From positions 286,990 through 350,989 of the forward strand of contig JAIOYF010000004.1 of the NCBI GenBank assembly GCA_021741245.1: a stretch of DNA of 64,000 nt, given 5' to 3'. Positions within the stretch are counted from its first letter, which is position 1; each line of letters opens with the position of its first letter. The notes beneath the pieces are model-generated. The model saw only the letters and a list, made by a program, of their open reading frames with translations, had not been told where the DNA came from and did no database searches. Positions 9,215 through 17,805 of this stretch are shown here, piece after piece. The DNA is from Paracoccaceae bacterium (GTDB lineage Bacteria > Pseudomonadota > Alphaproteobacteria > Rhodobacterales > Rhodobacteraceae). The translations under genes and the position numbers were made by a program.

Positions 9215-9321
9215 TTTGTGCAAAATGAAAGCGGGTTCTGCTGTAAATGCGAGAATTTACAAATGTGATTTTTTGTAATATTGTAATGTTGACAGAAACA
9301 AGATGTGTGCATTGGTATGCA
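9215..9321. promoter_or_regulatory. Divergent regulatory region between sga and the ScfR-type regulator
   Basis: The region is markedly AT-rich. It holds TTTGTGCAAA (9215-9224), TTTACAAA (9256-9263) and two TTGTAA copies 8 bp apart (9273-9278, 9281-9286). These resemble the TTTGCAAA-type sites bound by the ScfR/RamB family. An inverted repeat TGCAT-TGGT-ATGCA (9308-9321) covers the regulator's own ATG. Confidence 0.5.
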
Positions 9322-10726
9322 GAAAACCTTCATCGGTCCCCATCTTCGCCGCCTGCGGTCGGAGCGTAACGAGACCCAAGGGGCGATGGCCAAGGCACTT
9401 GGCATCAGCCCCTCTTACGTCAACCTGTTGGAAAACAACGAACGCTCTGTCTCGGTTCAGGTGCTGTTGCGCGTGTTCGAGGTGTACGGCGTGGATTGGC
9501 GCGACATTGCCGAAGACGATGGCGCGTCGCAATTGGCTGACCTGCGGGCGGCTATGCAAGACCCGCTTTTTGCCGAAATCCGTCCCGATCTGCCACAAAT
9601 GCGGGCGGCTTTGGTGCATGCGCCGGGGGTTGTGAAGTCTTTGTTGGCCCTTCACCGGGCCTATCAGGGGGCCACGGATCAGCTTTTGGCGGTCGGTGAA
9701 AGTGACACGGTGACAGGGGCCGCGCGCCTTTCGGCCTCACCCGAGACTGCGGTGCATGACTTTTTCCGCCGCAACAGGAATCACTTCCGCGAACTGGAAG
9801 ACGCCGCCAGCCAGTTCTGGGCCGGGGACCGGGTGGAGCCGGATGAGGTTTACGTCGCCCTCAAACGCCGCTTGCGCGACAGGGTCGGGGTGACGGTCCG
9901 TCTGGCGCATGTCGAGGATCTGCCGGGCACCTTGCGCCAATATGATGAGGCGCGGAATGAAATCCTGCTGTCCGAGGCCTTGGATCACACCAACCGCACC
10001 TTTCAGTTGGTGCATATGTCGGCCCTGTTGGAATCGCGGGGCCTGCTGGATCACCTGATTGCCAAATCGGGCATTTCCGATCCGCGGGGCACAGCCCGGC
10101 TCAAGGTAGAGCTTGCAAATTACTTCGCCGCCGCTGTGCTGATGCCCTATGACGCCTATCTGGCCGAGGCGCAGGCCACGAAATACGATCTGGACCATAT
10201 CGCCACCCGCTTTGGGGTCAGCTATGAGCAGGCCTGTCACCGTGCCACCACCTTGCAGCGCGAAGGGGCGCAGGGCGTTCCGTTCTTTTTCCTGCGCATT
10301 GACAAGGGGGGCAATGTCACAAAGCGCTTCAATGCGACCGGGTTTCACCTTGCCGAATACGGCGGGGCCTGCCCGCGGCTGGAGGTGCATGTCAGCTTTC
10401 GCATGCCGGGCCGGATCGTGCCGCAATTTGTCGAAATGCCGGACCGCTCGCAGTTCTTTGTGTTCTCGCGCACCGTGGACCGCCCCAGTTGGGCGCGCCA
10501 TGCAACCGACAACCGCCTTGCTGTCGCCATGGGCTGTGCCATCGAACATGTGCCAGCCATCGGCTATGCCGAGGCGTTTTCGATGTCTGGCGCGCCTGTT
10601 ACGCCGATTGGCATCAATTGCCGCATCTGCCCACGCGCCAATTGCGACCAGCGCGCCCAACATGCCGCCATTCTGACCCGCCCGGTGGATGAGCATCGGC
10701 GCGGGGCCACGCGGTACGATGTGTGA
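9317..10726 (+). CDS. ScfR/RamB-family regulator (Xre HTH + IrrE-like peptidase fold + C-terminal DUF2083)
   Basis: About 469 residues: an N-terminal Xre helix-turn-helix (LRRLRSERNETQGAMAKALG, SPSYVNLLENNERS), a central IrrE/ImmA-like region (around LPGTLRQYDEARNEILLSEAL, ELANYFAAAVLMPYDAYL) and a C-terminal domain with a cysteine cluster (GINCRICPRANCDQRAQH). Family members respond to short-chain acyl-CoAs and control propionyl-CoA, glyoxylate or ethylmalonyl-CoA genes. Divergent placement next to the serine-cycle operon suggests it controls that operon. ATG 9317 is preferred; a GTG four codons upstream is also possible. The Shine-Dalgarno is poor, so translation may be weak or autoregulated. 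Confidence 0.87.
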   Translation: MQKTFIGPHLRRLRSERNETQGAMAKALGISPSYVNLLENNERSVSVQVLLRVFEVYGVDWRDIAEDDGASQLADLRAAMQDPLFAEIRPDLPQMRAALVHAPGVVKSLLALHRAYQGATDQLLAVGESDTVTGAARLSASPETAVHDFFRRNRNHFRELEDAASQFWAGDRVEPDEVYVALKRRLRDRVGVTVRLAHVEDLPGTLRQYDEARNEILLSEALDHTNRTFQLVHMSALLESRGLLDHLIAKSGISDPRGTARLKVELANYFAAAVLMPYDAYLAEAQATKYDLDHIATRFGVSYEQACHRATTLQREGAQGVPFFFLRIDKGGNVTKRFNATGFHLAEYGGACPRLEVHVSFRMPGRIVPQFVEMPDRSQFFVFSRTVDRPSWARHATDNRLAVAMGCAIEHVPAIGYAEAFSMSGAPVTPIGINCRICPRANCDQRAQHAAILTRPVDEHRRGATRYDV

Positions 10727-10830
10727 ATCTGCACAACAGGGGTTCGAATTTCGCTCTACTGTGTAATCGTGTTTCGCTTATATCAACGGCCAAGCACAAA
10801 CCGCACACGCCCCGGCGTCAGGAGGATCCC

Positions 10831-11739
10831 ATGACCACCATTCCCGGCATTCACCATGTCACCGCCATTTCCGGCCCACCCCAAGACAATGTGGACTTTT
10901 ACACCGGAACCCTGCGCCAAAAGCTGGTCAAAAAGACCGTCAATTTCGATGATCCGGGCACCTATCACCTTTATTATGGCGACAAGGCGGGAAGTCCCGG
11001 CACCATTTTGACCTTTTTCCCCTTTACCGATGCCGGACCGGGCCGGGCAGGGCCGGGAATGGCCTCTGCCTATGCCTATGCGGTGCCCAAGGCGCAGTTT
11101 GATGACATGATGGGTCAGTTGGCCTTGCAAGCCGTTGACTTTGCGGGCCCGGTAGAGCGTTTTGGCGCGCGCGTGATCACCCTTCGCGATCCTGACGGCG
11201 CTCCGGTCGAACTGATCGAAAGCGATGAGGCGCAAGACAGCCATGGCTTTCATTCCGTCACCTTGTGGGAAAACAACCCTGCGCCGACGATCAAACTCCT
11301 CACCGAAGCCTTCGGCTATCAGGTCGAAGGCCACGAGAAACATGGCGGGGTGGAACGTCATCGCCTGATCGCGCCGGGGGCAGAGCGCGGGCGCATCATT
11401 GATGTGATCCGCAAGGAGGCCTCTGCCAAAGGCCGCCCCGGTGCAGGCACGATCCACCACATCGCCTTTCGCGCAAAGACCCAAGGTGATCAGAACGCGT
11501 GGATCGAACGCCTTGCCGAAATCGGCCATCGCACGACTGAGGTGATCGACCGGCAATATTTCAACGCGATCTACTTTCGCGAACCGGGTGGCGTTCTGTT
11601 TGAAATCGCCACCGATCCACCGGGATTTGCCGTGGATGAACCCGCCGAGACGCTGGGCCAAGCCCTGAAACTGCCGGCGCAATATGAACCCATGCGGGCG
11701 CGGATCGAGCGGGTCTTGCCACCCCTGCGGGTGCGGTGA
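10831..11739 (+). CDS. Ring-cleaving dioxygenase, two-module VOC (glyoxalase) family
   Basis: A 302-residue vicinal-oxygen-chelate protein related to the MhqO/hydroquinone dioxygenase group. Two repeats are visible: IPGIHHVTAISGPPQDNVDF at the N-terminus and GTIHHIAFRAKTQ in the second half, each supplying a candidate metal-binding histidine, with a C-terminal glutamate in YFREPGGVLFEIATD as third ligand. ATG 10831 follows AGGAGG. It overlaps the next esterase gene by one base (TGATG), the same pairing as MhqO with MhqD in quinone detoxification, which is the best functional guess. Confidence 0.85.
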   Translation: MTTIPGIHHVTAISGPPQDNVDFYTGTLRQKLVKKTVNFDDPGTYHLYYGDKAGSPGTILTFFPFTDAGPGRAGPGMASAYAYAVPKAQFDDMMGQLALQAVDFAGPVERFGARVITLRDPDGAPVELIESDEAQDSHGFHSVTLWENNPAPTIKLLTEAFGYQVEGHEKHGGVERHRLIAPGAERGRIIDVIRKEASAKGRPGAGTIHHIAFRAKTQGDQNAWIERLAEIGHRTTEVIDRQYFNAIYFREPGGVLFEIATDPPGFAVDEPAETLGQALKLPAQYEPMRARIERVLPPLRVR

Positions 11740-12380
11740 TGCTTTCGTGCATGCCCGCAGGGGCCAAGGCGGGTCTGGTTCTGCTGCATGGCAGGGGCGG
11801 GTCCGCCCGCGATATCCTCTCGCTTTTGGATCACGCGGCCTTGCCCCAAGTTGCCGCCATTGCGCCAGAGGCTCCGGGACACAGCTGGTGGCCCACAAGC
11901 TTTCTGGCCCCAACCGCCCAAATGGCCCCCTTTGTCGCGGCGGGGATGCAGTCGGTTGCCAAAGCCGTGGCAAGCTTGCGCGACTCGGGCCTGACCTCTG
12001 GCCAGATCTGGCTGGCGGGCTTCAGCCAAGGTGCCTGTCTGGCGCTGGAATGCTTTGCCCGGCAACAAGACTGGGGGCAGGGTGGCTTGGCCGGGGTGTT
12101 CGGCTTTTCCGGCGGGCTGGTCGGAACGGTAGATCACGGCACGGCAAGCCCAGAGTTGATGGGCCATCGCGACAAGACCTTCGCCTATCCGGCCCTCACG
12201 GGCAAAGTGTGGATATCGGTGCATGAGCGTGACCCCCACATCCCGCTCAAACGGGCGCGCGACAGCGCCTCGGCGCTGAAAAACGCCGGTGCGACAGTGC
12301 AAATGCAGGTCTATCCGGGGGCCGGGCATTCGGTGATGCACGAAGATATCGCCGCCTTGCGTAGCGCGTTGAATCTTTGA
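11739..12380 (+). CDS. Alpha/beta-hydrolase, phospholipase/carboxylesterase family (MhqD-like)
   Basis: A 213-residue serine hydrolase. The oxyanion motif LLHGRGGSA lies near residue 20, the nucleophile serine in LAGFSQGACLAL, an acid in SVHERDPHIPL and the histidine in GAGHSVMHED. The ATG overlaps the dioxygenase stop as TGATG; a GTG one codon upstream is the alternative start. It likely acts with the dioxygenase on aromatic or quinone-derived compounds; the substrate cannot be told from sequence. Confidence 0.87.
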   Translation: MLSCMPAGAKAGLVLLHGRGGSARDILSLLDHAALPQVAAIAPEAPGHSWWPTSFLAPTAQMAPFVAAGMQSVAKAVASLRDSGLTSGQIWLAGFSQGACLALECFARQQDWGQGGLAGVFGFSGGLVGTVDHGTASPELMGHRDKTFAYPALTGKVWISVHERDPHIPLKRARDSASALKNAGATVQMQVYPGAGHSVMHEDIAALRSALNL

Positions 12381-12416
12381 CAGTGGCCCCAAGCGTGCTG
12401 CGACAAGTGTAAAATC

Positions 12417-12444
12417 TTGACGAAAAGCCTATGCTATGTAATCT
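12417..12444 (+). promoter_or_regulatory. Candidate sigma-70 promoter of cysE
   Basis: TTGACG (12417-12422) and TAATCT (12439-12444) are 16 bp apart, in the only AT-rich stretch between the esterase stop and the cysE start. Confidence 0.35.
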
Positions 12445-12551
12445 GCTTCTCAAAGACTGGCACCCAAGCACCCAAGGGCATCGCCATGCGGACTGTTGCA
12501 GCCAAGCGTGATCTGCTACAGTCCACCACACCACAACCGGAGGGCATCGCC

Positions 12552-13358
12552 ATGGCCGAACTGAAGCCGAAACTGACGCAGGTTGATCCGGTTTGGCGCA
12601 GGGTCTGTGATGAGGCCGAGGCCGCCATCAAGGATGACCCGCTTTTGGGGGGGATGATCCATTCCAGCCTCTTGCATCACGCCACGATGGAACAGGCGCT
12701 GGCCTATCGGTTTTCGTTCAAACTCGCCTCTCCCGAGATGGGGGAACAGATTTTGCGTGAAATCGCGGATCAGGCCTATAACAACGACCCCGACCTTGGC
12801 GTGTCTGCCCGCGCCGATCTGATGGCCGTCTATGACCGCGACCCCGCCTGCCACCGCTTTATCCAGCCGATCCTGTTTTTCAAGGGATATCAGGCGGTTC
12901 AGGCCTATCGCATCGGGCATTGGCTGTGGACGCATGGGCGGCGTGATCTGGCCTATTTCGTGCAAATGCGGGTGTCCGAGGCCTTTGGCGTCGATATCCA
13001 CCCCGGTGCGCGCGTCGGCAAAGGCATCATGATCGACCACGCCCATTCCATCGTAATCGGCGAGACGGCGGTTGTGGGCGACAATGTCTCGATGCTCCAT
13101 TCGGTCACGCTTGGCGGCACCGGCAAAGAGGATGGCGACCGTCACCCCAAGATCGGCGATGGCGTGCTGATCGGGGCAGGGGCCAAGGTGCTGGGCAATA
13201 TCACCATCGGTCACTGCACGCGCATCGCGGCAGGCTCGGTCGTGCTGCAAGACGTGCCGCCGTGCAAAACCGTGGCAGGCGTGCCCGCGCGTGTGGTGGG
13301 CGAGGCCGGGTGTTCACAGCCCTCAATCACCATGGATCAGGTCATCAACGGCGGCTGA
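12552..13358 (+). CDS. cysE: Serine O-acetyltransferase
   Basis: Makes O-acetylserine from serine and acetyl-CoA, the first committed step of cysteine synthesis. The 268-residue protein has an N-terminal helical domain (MIHSSLLHHATMEQALAYR) and a left-handed beta-helix with hexapeptide repeats from about residue 150 (GVDIHPGARVGKGIMIDHA, LHSVTLGGTG, DGVLIGAGAKVLGNITIG). The catalytic His/Asp pair is expected in IMIDHAHSIVIGE. ATG 12552 follows GGAGG. An in-frame ATG at 12486, preceded by a copy of the same initiation sequence, would add 22 residues. Confidence 0.93.
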   Translation: MAELKPKLTQVDPVWRRVCDEAEAAIKDDPLLGGMIHSSLLHHATMEQALAYRFSFKLASPEMGEQILREIADQAYNNDPDLGVSARADLMAVYDRDPACHRFIQPILFFKGYQAVQAYRIGHWLWTHGRRDLAYFVQMRVSEAFGVDIHPGARVGKGIMIDHAHSIVIGETAVVGDNVSMLHSVTLGGTGKEDGDRHPKIGDGVLIGAGAKVLGNITIGHCTRIAAGSVVLQDVPPCKTVAGVPARVVGEAGCSQPSITMDQVINGG

Positions 13359-13414
13359 GATTGCCAGCTGGCAGACCACAAGGTGCGCAGATAATTGGCG
13401 CAGCGCCATAAAAG

Positions 13415-13440
13415 AAAGGCCCCGGAAAACCGGGGCCTTT
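13415..13440. terminator. Bidirectional terminator between cysE and pdhC
   Basis: AAAGGCCCCGG and CCGGGGCCTTT form an 11-bp stem with an AAAA loop. It continues into TTTT on the plus side and an A/T-rich flank on the minus side, serving both convergent genes. Confidence 0.85.
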
Positions 13441-13460
13441 TGTCGTTTTGTGCCAAAGCG

Positions 13461-14762
13461 TTACGCCAGCATACCAATCGGGTTTTCCAGCGCCTCGACC
13501 ACAGCCTTCAAGAAGGCCGCCCCAAGCGCGCCGTCAATCACGCGGTGATCCACAGACAGCGTCATCGACATCACATTGGCCACACCAAGGCTGCCATCGG
13601 CCAGCACCACAGGCGTCTTGATCCCGGCACCGACCGCCAGAATGGACCCATGCGGCGGGTTGATGACGGCGTCAAAATTCTCGACCCCCATCATCCCGAG
13701 GTTCGAGATCGCAAAACTGCCGCCCTGATATTCATGCGGGGCCAGCTTCTTGGTCTTGGCGCGGCCCGCCAGATCCTTCATCTCGGCTGACAGGGCCGAG
13801 AGTGATTTCTTATCCGCATCGCGCAGAACGGGGGTAAACAGACCACCCTCGATCGCCACAGCCACCGCCACATCCGATGGCTTCAGCTTCAAGATGCGAT
13901 CCCCCGCCCAAACCGCATTGCAATCTGGCACTTGTTGCAGGGCAAGGGCGCAGGCCTTGATGATGAAGTCATTGACCGACAGTTTCACGCCGCGCGATTC
14001 CAGCGATTTGTTCAACTGCTCGCGGAACGCCATCAGCGCATCAAGCCGAACCGACCGGCGCAGATAGAAATGCGGGATGGTCTGCTTGGCCTCGGTCAGG
14101 CGGGCTGCAATGGTGCGGCGCATCCCGTCCAGTGGCACTTCGACAAAGTCGCGGTCGGCATACATCTTCAGGACCGTTTCCGCAGACATGCCAGTGGCCA
14201 TTGCAGGCTTGGCAGGCGCTGCTGCGGCCACTGGTGCCGGAGCGGCTGCGGCCGCAGCCTTTGGTGCCGCCGTTGCCCCCTCGACATCGGCACGCACGAT
14301 GCGGCCATGTGGACCCGAGCCTGCGATCTGGCTCAGATCAAGGCCCTTGTCCTTGGCGATCCGCCGCGCAAGCGGCGACGCAAAGACGCGTTTGCCATCC
14401 GCCACGGGTGCCGCAGGTGCTGTCGTGGCCACTGGCGCAGAGGCCGATGCCGCTTCGGCAGCTTTGGCCGCAGGGGCCGCCGCCGCTGGGGCCGCTGCTT
14501 TGACGTCAGACAGGCTTTCGCCATCCTCCAACAGCACCGCAATCGCCGTGTTCACCTTTACGCCCGAGGTGCCCTCGGCGATCAGGATCTTGCCGATCGT
14601 ACCCTCATCCACGGCCTCGAATTCCATCGTGGCCTTGTCGGTTTCAATCTCCGCAAGGATTTGGCCGGATTTGACCTCATCCCCTTCTTTGACCAGCCAT
14701 TTGGCCAAGGTGCCCTCTTCCATCGTCGGCGACAGGGCGGGCATCAGTATTTCGGTTGCCAT
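13461..14762 (-). CDS. pdhC: Pyruvate dehydrogenase complex E2, dihydrolipoyllysine acetyltransferase
   Basis: E2 core of the pyruvate dehydrogenase complex, moving acetyl groups from lipoyl-lysine to CoA. The 433-residue protein has one lipoyl domain (residues 1-80, lysine in [12 protein letters not shown]), an Ala/Pro-rich linker, a peripheral-subunit-binding domain ([31 protein letters not shown]) and a catalytic domain ending with [17 protein letters not shown], which holds the active-site His-Asp motif. It is the last gene of pdhABC, 13 nt after pdhB. No E3 gene follows, because cysE is convergent. Confidence 0.95.
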   Translation of the reverse strand: MATEILMPALSPTMEEGTLAKWLVKEGDEVKSGQILAEIETDKATMEFEAVDEGTIGKILIAEGTSGVKVNTAIAVLLEDGESLSDVKAAAPAAAAPAAKAAEAASASAPVATTAPAAPVADGKRVFASPLARRIAKDKGLDLSQIAGSGPHGRIVRADVEGATAAPKAAAAAAPAPVAAAAPAKPAMATGMSAETVLKMYADRDFVEVPLDGMRRTIAARLTEAKQTIPHFYLRRSVRLDALMAFREQLNKSLESRGVKLSVNDFIIKACALALQQVPDCNAVWAGDRILKLKPSDVAVAVAIEGGLFTPVLRDADKKSLSALSAEMKDLAGRAKTKKLAPHEYQGGSFAISNLGMMGVENFDAVINPPHGSILAVGAGIKTPVVLADGSLGVANVMSMTLSVDHRVIDGALGAAFLKAVVEALENPIGMLA

Positions 14763-14775
14763 TGTGCGTCCTCCC

Positions 14776-16149
14776 TTAACGGTAGCAGACGGATTTGACG
14801 GCAGCGATCACTTCGGCAGTCGTGATCAAGGCCAGCTTTTCAAGGTTCGCCGCATAAGGCATCGGCACATCCTTGCCCGTGCAGGTGATCACAGGCGCGT
14901 CCAGATGGTCAAAGGCGCGCTGCATGATCGTGCTGGCAAGGTGGTCACCAATGGACCCGACGGGGAAACCTTCCTCGACCGTGACACAGCGATTTGTCTT
15001 CATCACCGAGGCCAGAACCGTATCGTAGTCAATCGGGCGCAGCGTGCGCAGGTTGACCACCTCGGCGCTGATCCCATCCTTGGCCAGTTCTTCGGCAGCC
15101 TGCAAGGAATAGGTGACACCGATGCCAAAGGACACAAGCGTCACATCCGTGCCTTCGCGCAAGATGCTGGCCTTGCCAAACGGCACCGTGAAATCGGGGT
15201 CCGTCGGCACGTCAAAGCTGCGGCCATAGAGGATCTCGTTTTCCAGGAAGATCACCGGGTTCGGGTCCCGAATGGCCGTTTTCAACAAGCCTTTGGCGTC
15301 AGCCGCCGAATAGGGCATGCAAACCTTCAACCCCGGAATGGCCGCGTACCATGCCGCATAGTCTTGGCTGTGCTGCGCGCCCACGCGGGCGGCGGCCCCA
15401 TTTGGGCCACGGAACACCATCGGGCTGCCCATCTGGCCACCCGACATATACAGCGTCTTCGCAGCCGAATTGATAATGTGGTCAATGGCTTGCATCGCGA
15501 AGTTAAACGTCATGAACTCCACGATCGGGCGCAACCCACCCCAGCTTGCGCCAACCGCGATCCCGGCAAAGCCGTGTTCGGTGATCGGCGTATCAACCAC
15601 GCGCTTGGCGCCGAATTCATCCAGCAAACCCTGAGAGATCTTGTAGGCGCCTTGGTATTCACCGACCTCTTCGCCCATCAGGAAAACATTTGGATCGGCG
15701 CGCATTTCTTCGGCCATGGCCTCGCGCAAGGCTTCGCGCACGGTCATGGTCTTAGTCGGGCCTTCGGGCAGATCGGAATGCGGCCAGCCCTTGGCGGCCA
15801 CCGGGGCCGGGGCTGCGGCCTGTGCGGGCACTTTGGCCGGGGCCTCTGCCTGAACGGCCGGGGCCGCTTCGGCCTTGGCCGCAGGGGCCGCGTCCGAGAC
15901 GCTTTCGCCCTCTTCCACCAGCACCGCGATCGGGGTGTTGACCTTTACCCCCGCCGTGCCTTCGGCGATCAGGATCTTGCCGACGATCCCTTCATCGACC
16001 GCCTCGAATTCCATCGTGGCCTTGTCGGTTTCAATCTCGGCCAGAATCTGACCGGATTTCACAGTATCACCCTCTTTCACCAGCCATTTGGCCAGTGTGC
16101 CTTCCTCCATCGTCGGAGAAAGCGCGGGCATAAGAACTTCGGTTGCCAT
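14776..16149 (-). CDS. pdhB: Pyruvate dehydrogenase E1 beta subunit with N-terminal lipoyl domain
   Basis: A 457-residue E1 beta subunit, enlarged over the usual 325-330 residues by an N-terminal lipoyl domain (1-80) and an Ala/Pro linker. The lipoyl domain is nearly identical to that of pdhC in the same operon. The transketolase-like part begins near residue 135 ([16 protein letters not shown]) and includes [15 protein letters not shown], the [17 protein letters not shown] segment and a C-terminal domain ([16 protein letters not shown]). Lipoyl-carrying E1 beta is typical of alphaproteobacteria. Confidence 0.95.
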   Translation of the reverse strand: MATEVLMPALSPTMEEGTLAKWLVKEGDTVKSGQILAEIETDKATMEFEAVDEGIVGKILIAEGTAGVKVNTPIAVLVEEGESVSDAAPAAKAEAAPAVQAEAPAKVPAQAAAPAPVAAKGWPHSDLPEGPTKTMTVREALREAMAEEMRADPNVFLMGEEVGEYQGAYKISQGLLDEFGAKRVVDTPITEHGFAGIAVGASWGGLRPIVEFMTFNFAMQAIDHIINSAAKTLYMSGGQMGSPMVFRGPNGAAARVGAQHSQDYAAWYAAIPGLKVCMPYSAADAKGLLKTAIRDPNPVIFLENEILYGRSFDVPTDPDFTVPFGKASILREGTDVTLVSFGIGVTYSLQAAEELAKDGISAEVVNLRTLRPIDYDTVLASVMKTNRCVTVEEGFPVGSIGDHLASTIMQRAFDHLDAPVITCTGKDVPMPYAANLEKLALITTAEVIAAVKSVCYR

Positions 16150-16163
16150 GTCTTTCCCCTCCC

Positions 16164-17153
16164 TTACGCGTAGATATCTGTCCAGAGCTCGTCTACTGGC
16201 GGCTCCGGGCTTTCTTTGGAAAATTCTGCCGCCTCGTTGACGACGGTTTTGATGTCCTTGTCGATGGCCTTCAATTCCTCATCCGAGGCGAGGCCGCCTT
16301 GCAGCAGCAATTCGCGGACATGTTCGATGGCGTCTTTCTCGTTGCGCATCTTTTCCACCTCTTCGCGGGTGCGATACTTGGCCGGGTCCGACATCGAATG
16401 GCCACGATAGCGATAGGTCATCATCTCAAGAATATAAGGGCCGTCGCCGGCGCGGCACGCAGCGATTGCCTTTTCCCCAGCAGCCTTCACCGCCAGCACA
16501 TCCATGCCATCCACAGCCTCGCCCTTGATGCCATAGGCGGCACCACGCTCCCAAAGCGTCTTGGAGTGGGTGGAGCGTTTCACCGATGTGCCCATGGCAT
16601 AGCCGTTGTTTTCGATCACGAAAACCACCGGCAACTTCCACAGCTCGGCCATGTTATAGGCCTCATAGACTTGGCCCTGATTGGCAGCCCCGTCGCCGAA
16701 ATAGGTGAAAGTCACATTGTCATTGCCAAGGTATTTGTCGGCAAAGGCAAGGCCCGCACCCAGTGGCACCTGCGCGCCCACGATCCCGTGGCCACCATAG
16801 AAATGCTTCTCTTTCGAGAACATGTGCATCGAACCGCCCTTGCCCTTGGAGTAGCCTCCAATGCGCCCGGTCAATTCTGCCATGACACCCTTGGCATCCA
16901 TGCCGCAGGCCAGCATATGGCCGTGGTCACGATAGCTGGTGACGCGCTTGTCACCCTCTTTCGACGCGGCTTCCAGCCCGACAACGACGGCTTCTTGCCC
17001 GATATACAGGTGGCAAAAGCCCCCGATCAGACCCATGCCGTACAGTTGACCCGCCTTTTCTTCAAAGCGCCGGATCAGCAACATGTCCTTGTAATACTTC
17101 AGCAGGTCGTCTTTTGAGGCATTGGGCCTCTCGGCGGGTTTTTTTGCGGCCAT
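16164..17153 (-). CDS. pdhA: Pyruvate dehydrogenase E1 alpha subunit
   Basis: Thiamine-diphosphate subunit that decarboxylates pyruvate with PdhB. The 329-residue protein shows the ThDP motif [20 protein letters not shown] ending in [13 protein letters not shown], the substrate region [20 protein letters not shown] and the phosphorylation-loop-like [17 protein letters not shown]. First gene of pdhABC, 14 nt from pdhB. A 236-bp upstream gap holds a symmetric palindrome that may be its operator. Confidence 0.95.
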   Translation of the reverse strand: MAAKKPAERPNASKDDLLKYYKDMLLIRRFEEKAGQLYGMGLIGGFCHLYIGQEAVVVGLEAASKEGDKRVTSYRDHGHMLACGMDAKGVMAELTGRIGGYSKGKGGSMHMFSKEKHFYGGHGIVGAQVPLGAGLAFADKYLGNDNVTFTYFGDGAANQGQVYEAYNMAELWKLPVVFVIENNGYAMGTSVKRSTHSKTLWERGAAYGIKGEAVDGMDVLAVKAAGEKAIAACRAGDGPYILEMMTYRYRGHSMSDPAKYRTREEVEKMRNEKDAIEHVRELLLQGGLASDEELKAIDKDIKTVVNEAAEFSKESPEPPVDELWTDIYA

Positions 17154-17220
17154 TTGCGGTATCCTCCCGGTGGTGGCAGTCGTGGGTCAAAGGGCATGCT
17201 GCGGATCAGCATCCAAACAG

Positions 17221-17260
17221 TGGTCTAAAAGTAGTTTACCATTAAACCATCCATAGACCA
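17221..17260. promoter_or_regulatory. Nested concentric palindrome upstream of pdhA
   Basis: TGGTCTA (17221-17227) and TAGACCA (17254-17260) are perfectly inverted. Inside them GTTTA-CCAT-TAAAC (17234-17247) is a second inverted repeat with exactly the same centre. It lies 68-107 nt upstream of the pdhA start in an AT-rich island. The form suggests a repressor site for pdhABC. Confidence 0.5.
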
Positions 17261-17389
17261 TCGGCTTTTATTGGGCAAAACAAAAAATGCCTCAAGCTGT
17301 AGCCGCATAGCTCCCTTGCGCGCAGCGCATTGCTTGCGCGCTTGGACCGAGGTTAGCCATAAACGGGGGGCAGGGATAGGGGGGGGGGG

Positions 17390-17692
17390 CTAGCGGATGA
17401 CGATCTCATCGGCGCGGACATATCCCAGCACATCGCGCACGCGCTCATCCAGCAGATCAATGTCCAGAAACCGGTCAGACAGGCGGCCGGTCAGGTTGGT
17501 CATGCGGGCAAGGTCTTCATACAGCCGGTCGCGCTCTTGGCCCAGTTCCTCGGCCTCGGCCCGGATCTGAACCTGCCGGAACACGCCGTAATCCCCTTGA
17601 ACGGCGGCAAAGGTAAAATATGCTCCCAGCGTAAACGCCAAAAGCAAATATAAGATGCCGCCGATTGCAGGACGGGTGCCCCGGTTGGTCAT
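17390..17692 (-). CDS. ftsB: Cell-division protein FtsB/DivIC family
   Basis: A 100-residue bitopic membrane protein of the septum-formation-initiator family. One membrane segment lies at residues 12-32 (GGILYLLLAFTLGAYFTFAA), followed by a coiled coil (RAEAEELGQERDRLYEDLA) and a short C-terminal region with LDERVRDVLGYVRADEIVI. It is expected to bridge FtsL and FtsQ at the divisome. Its place next to pdhA is the common alphaproteobacterial order. The TAG stop abuts an 11-G run at 17379-17389 that does not affect the reading frame. Confidence 0.85.
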   Translation of the reverse strand: MTNRGTRPAIGGILYLLLAFTLGAYFTFAAVQGDYGVFRQVQIRAEAEELGQERDRLYEDLARMTNLTGRLSDRFLDIDLLDERVRDVLGYVRADEIVIR

Positions 17693-17770
17693 TGCACTGC
17701 CTCAATTGCCCCTCTGTGTTCGGGGGCCTGCAAAGACTATCGCATATCGGATTCTCGAAGGGAATCCCCA

Positions 17771-17790
17771 AAAAAGGGAATTTCCCTTCG
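17771..17790 (-). terminator. Terminator downstream of the class I aldolase gene
   Basis: On the minus strand AAGGG-AAATT-CCCTT is followed by TTTT, 15-35 nt after the aldolase stop. Confidence 0.6.
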
Positions 17791-17805
17791 TAAAGCCCCG
17801 ATCCT

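Noticed and set aside
14077..16173. 698-codon plus-strand frame opposite pdhBC
   Set aside because: Antisense shadow of two clear pdh genes; His/Arg/Gly-rich text without family features.
17312..17345. GC-rich GCGCGCA...TGCGCGC inverted repeat downstream of ftsB as a terminator
   Set aside because: No T-tract follows on the minus strand and the arms are low-complexity GCGC.
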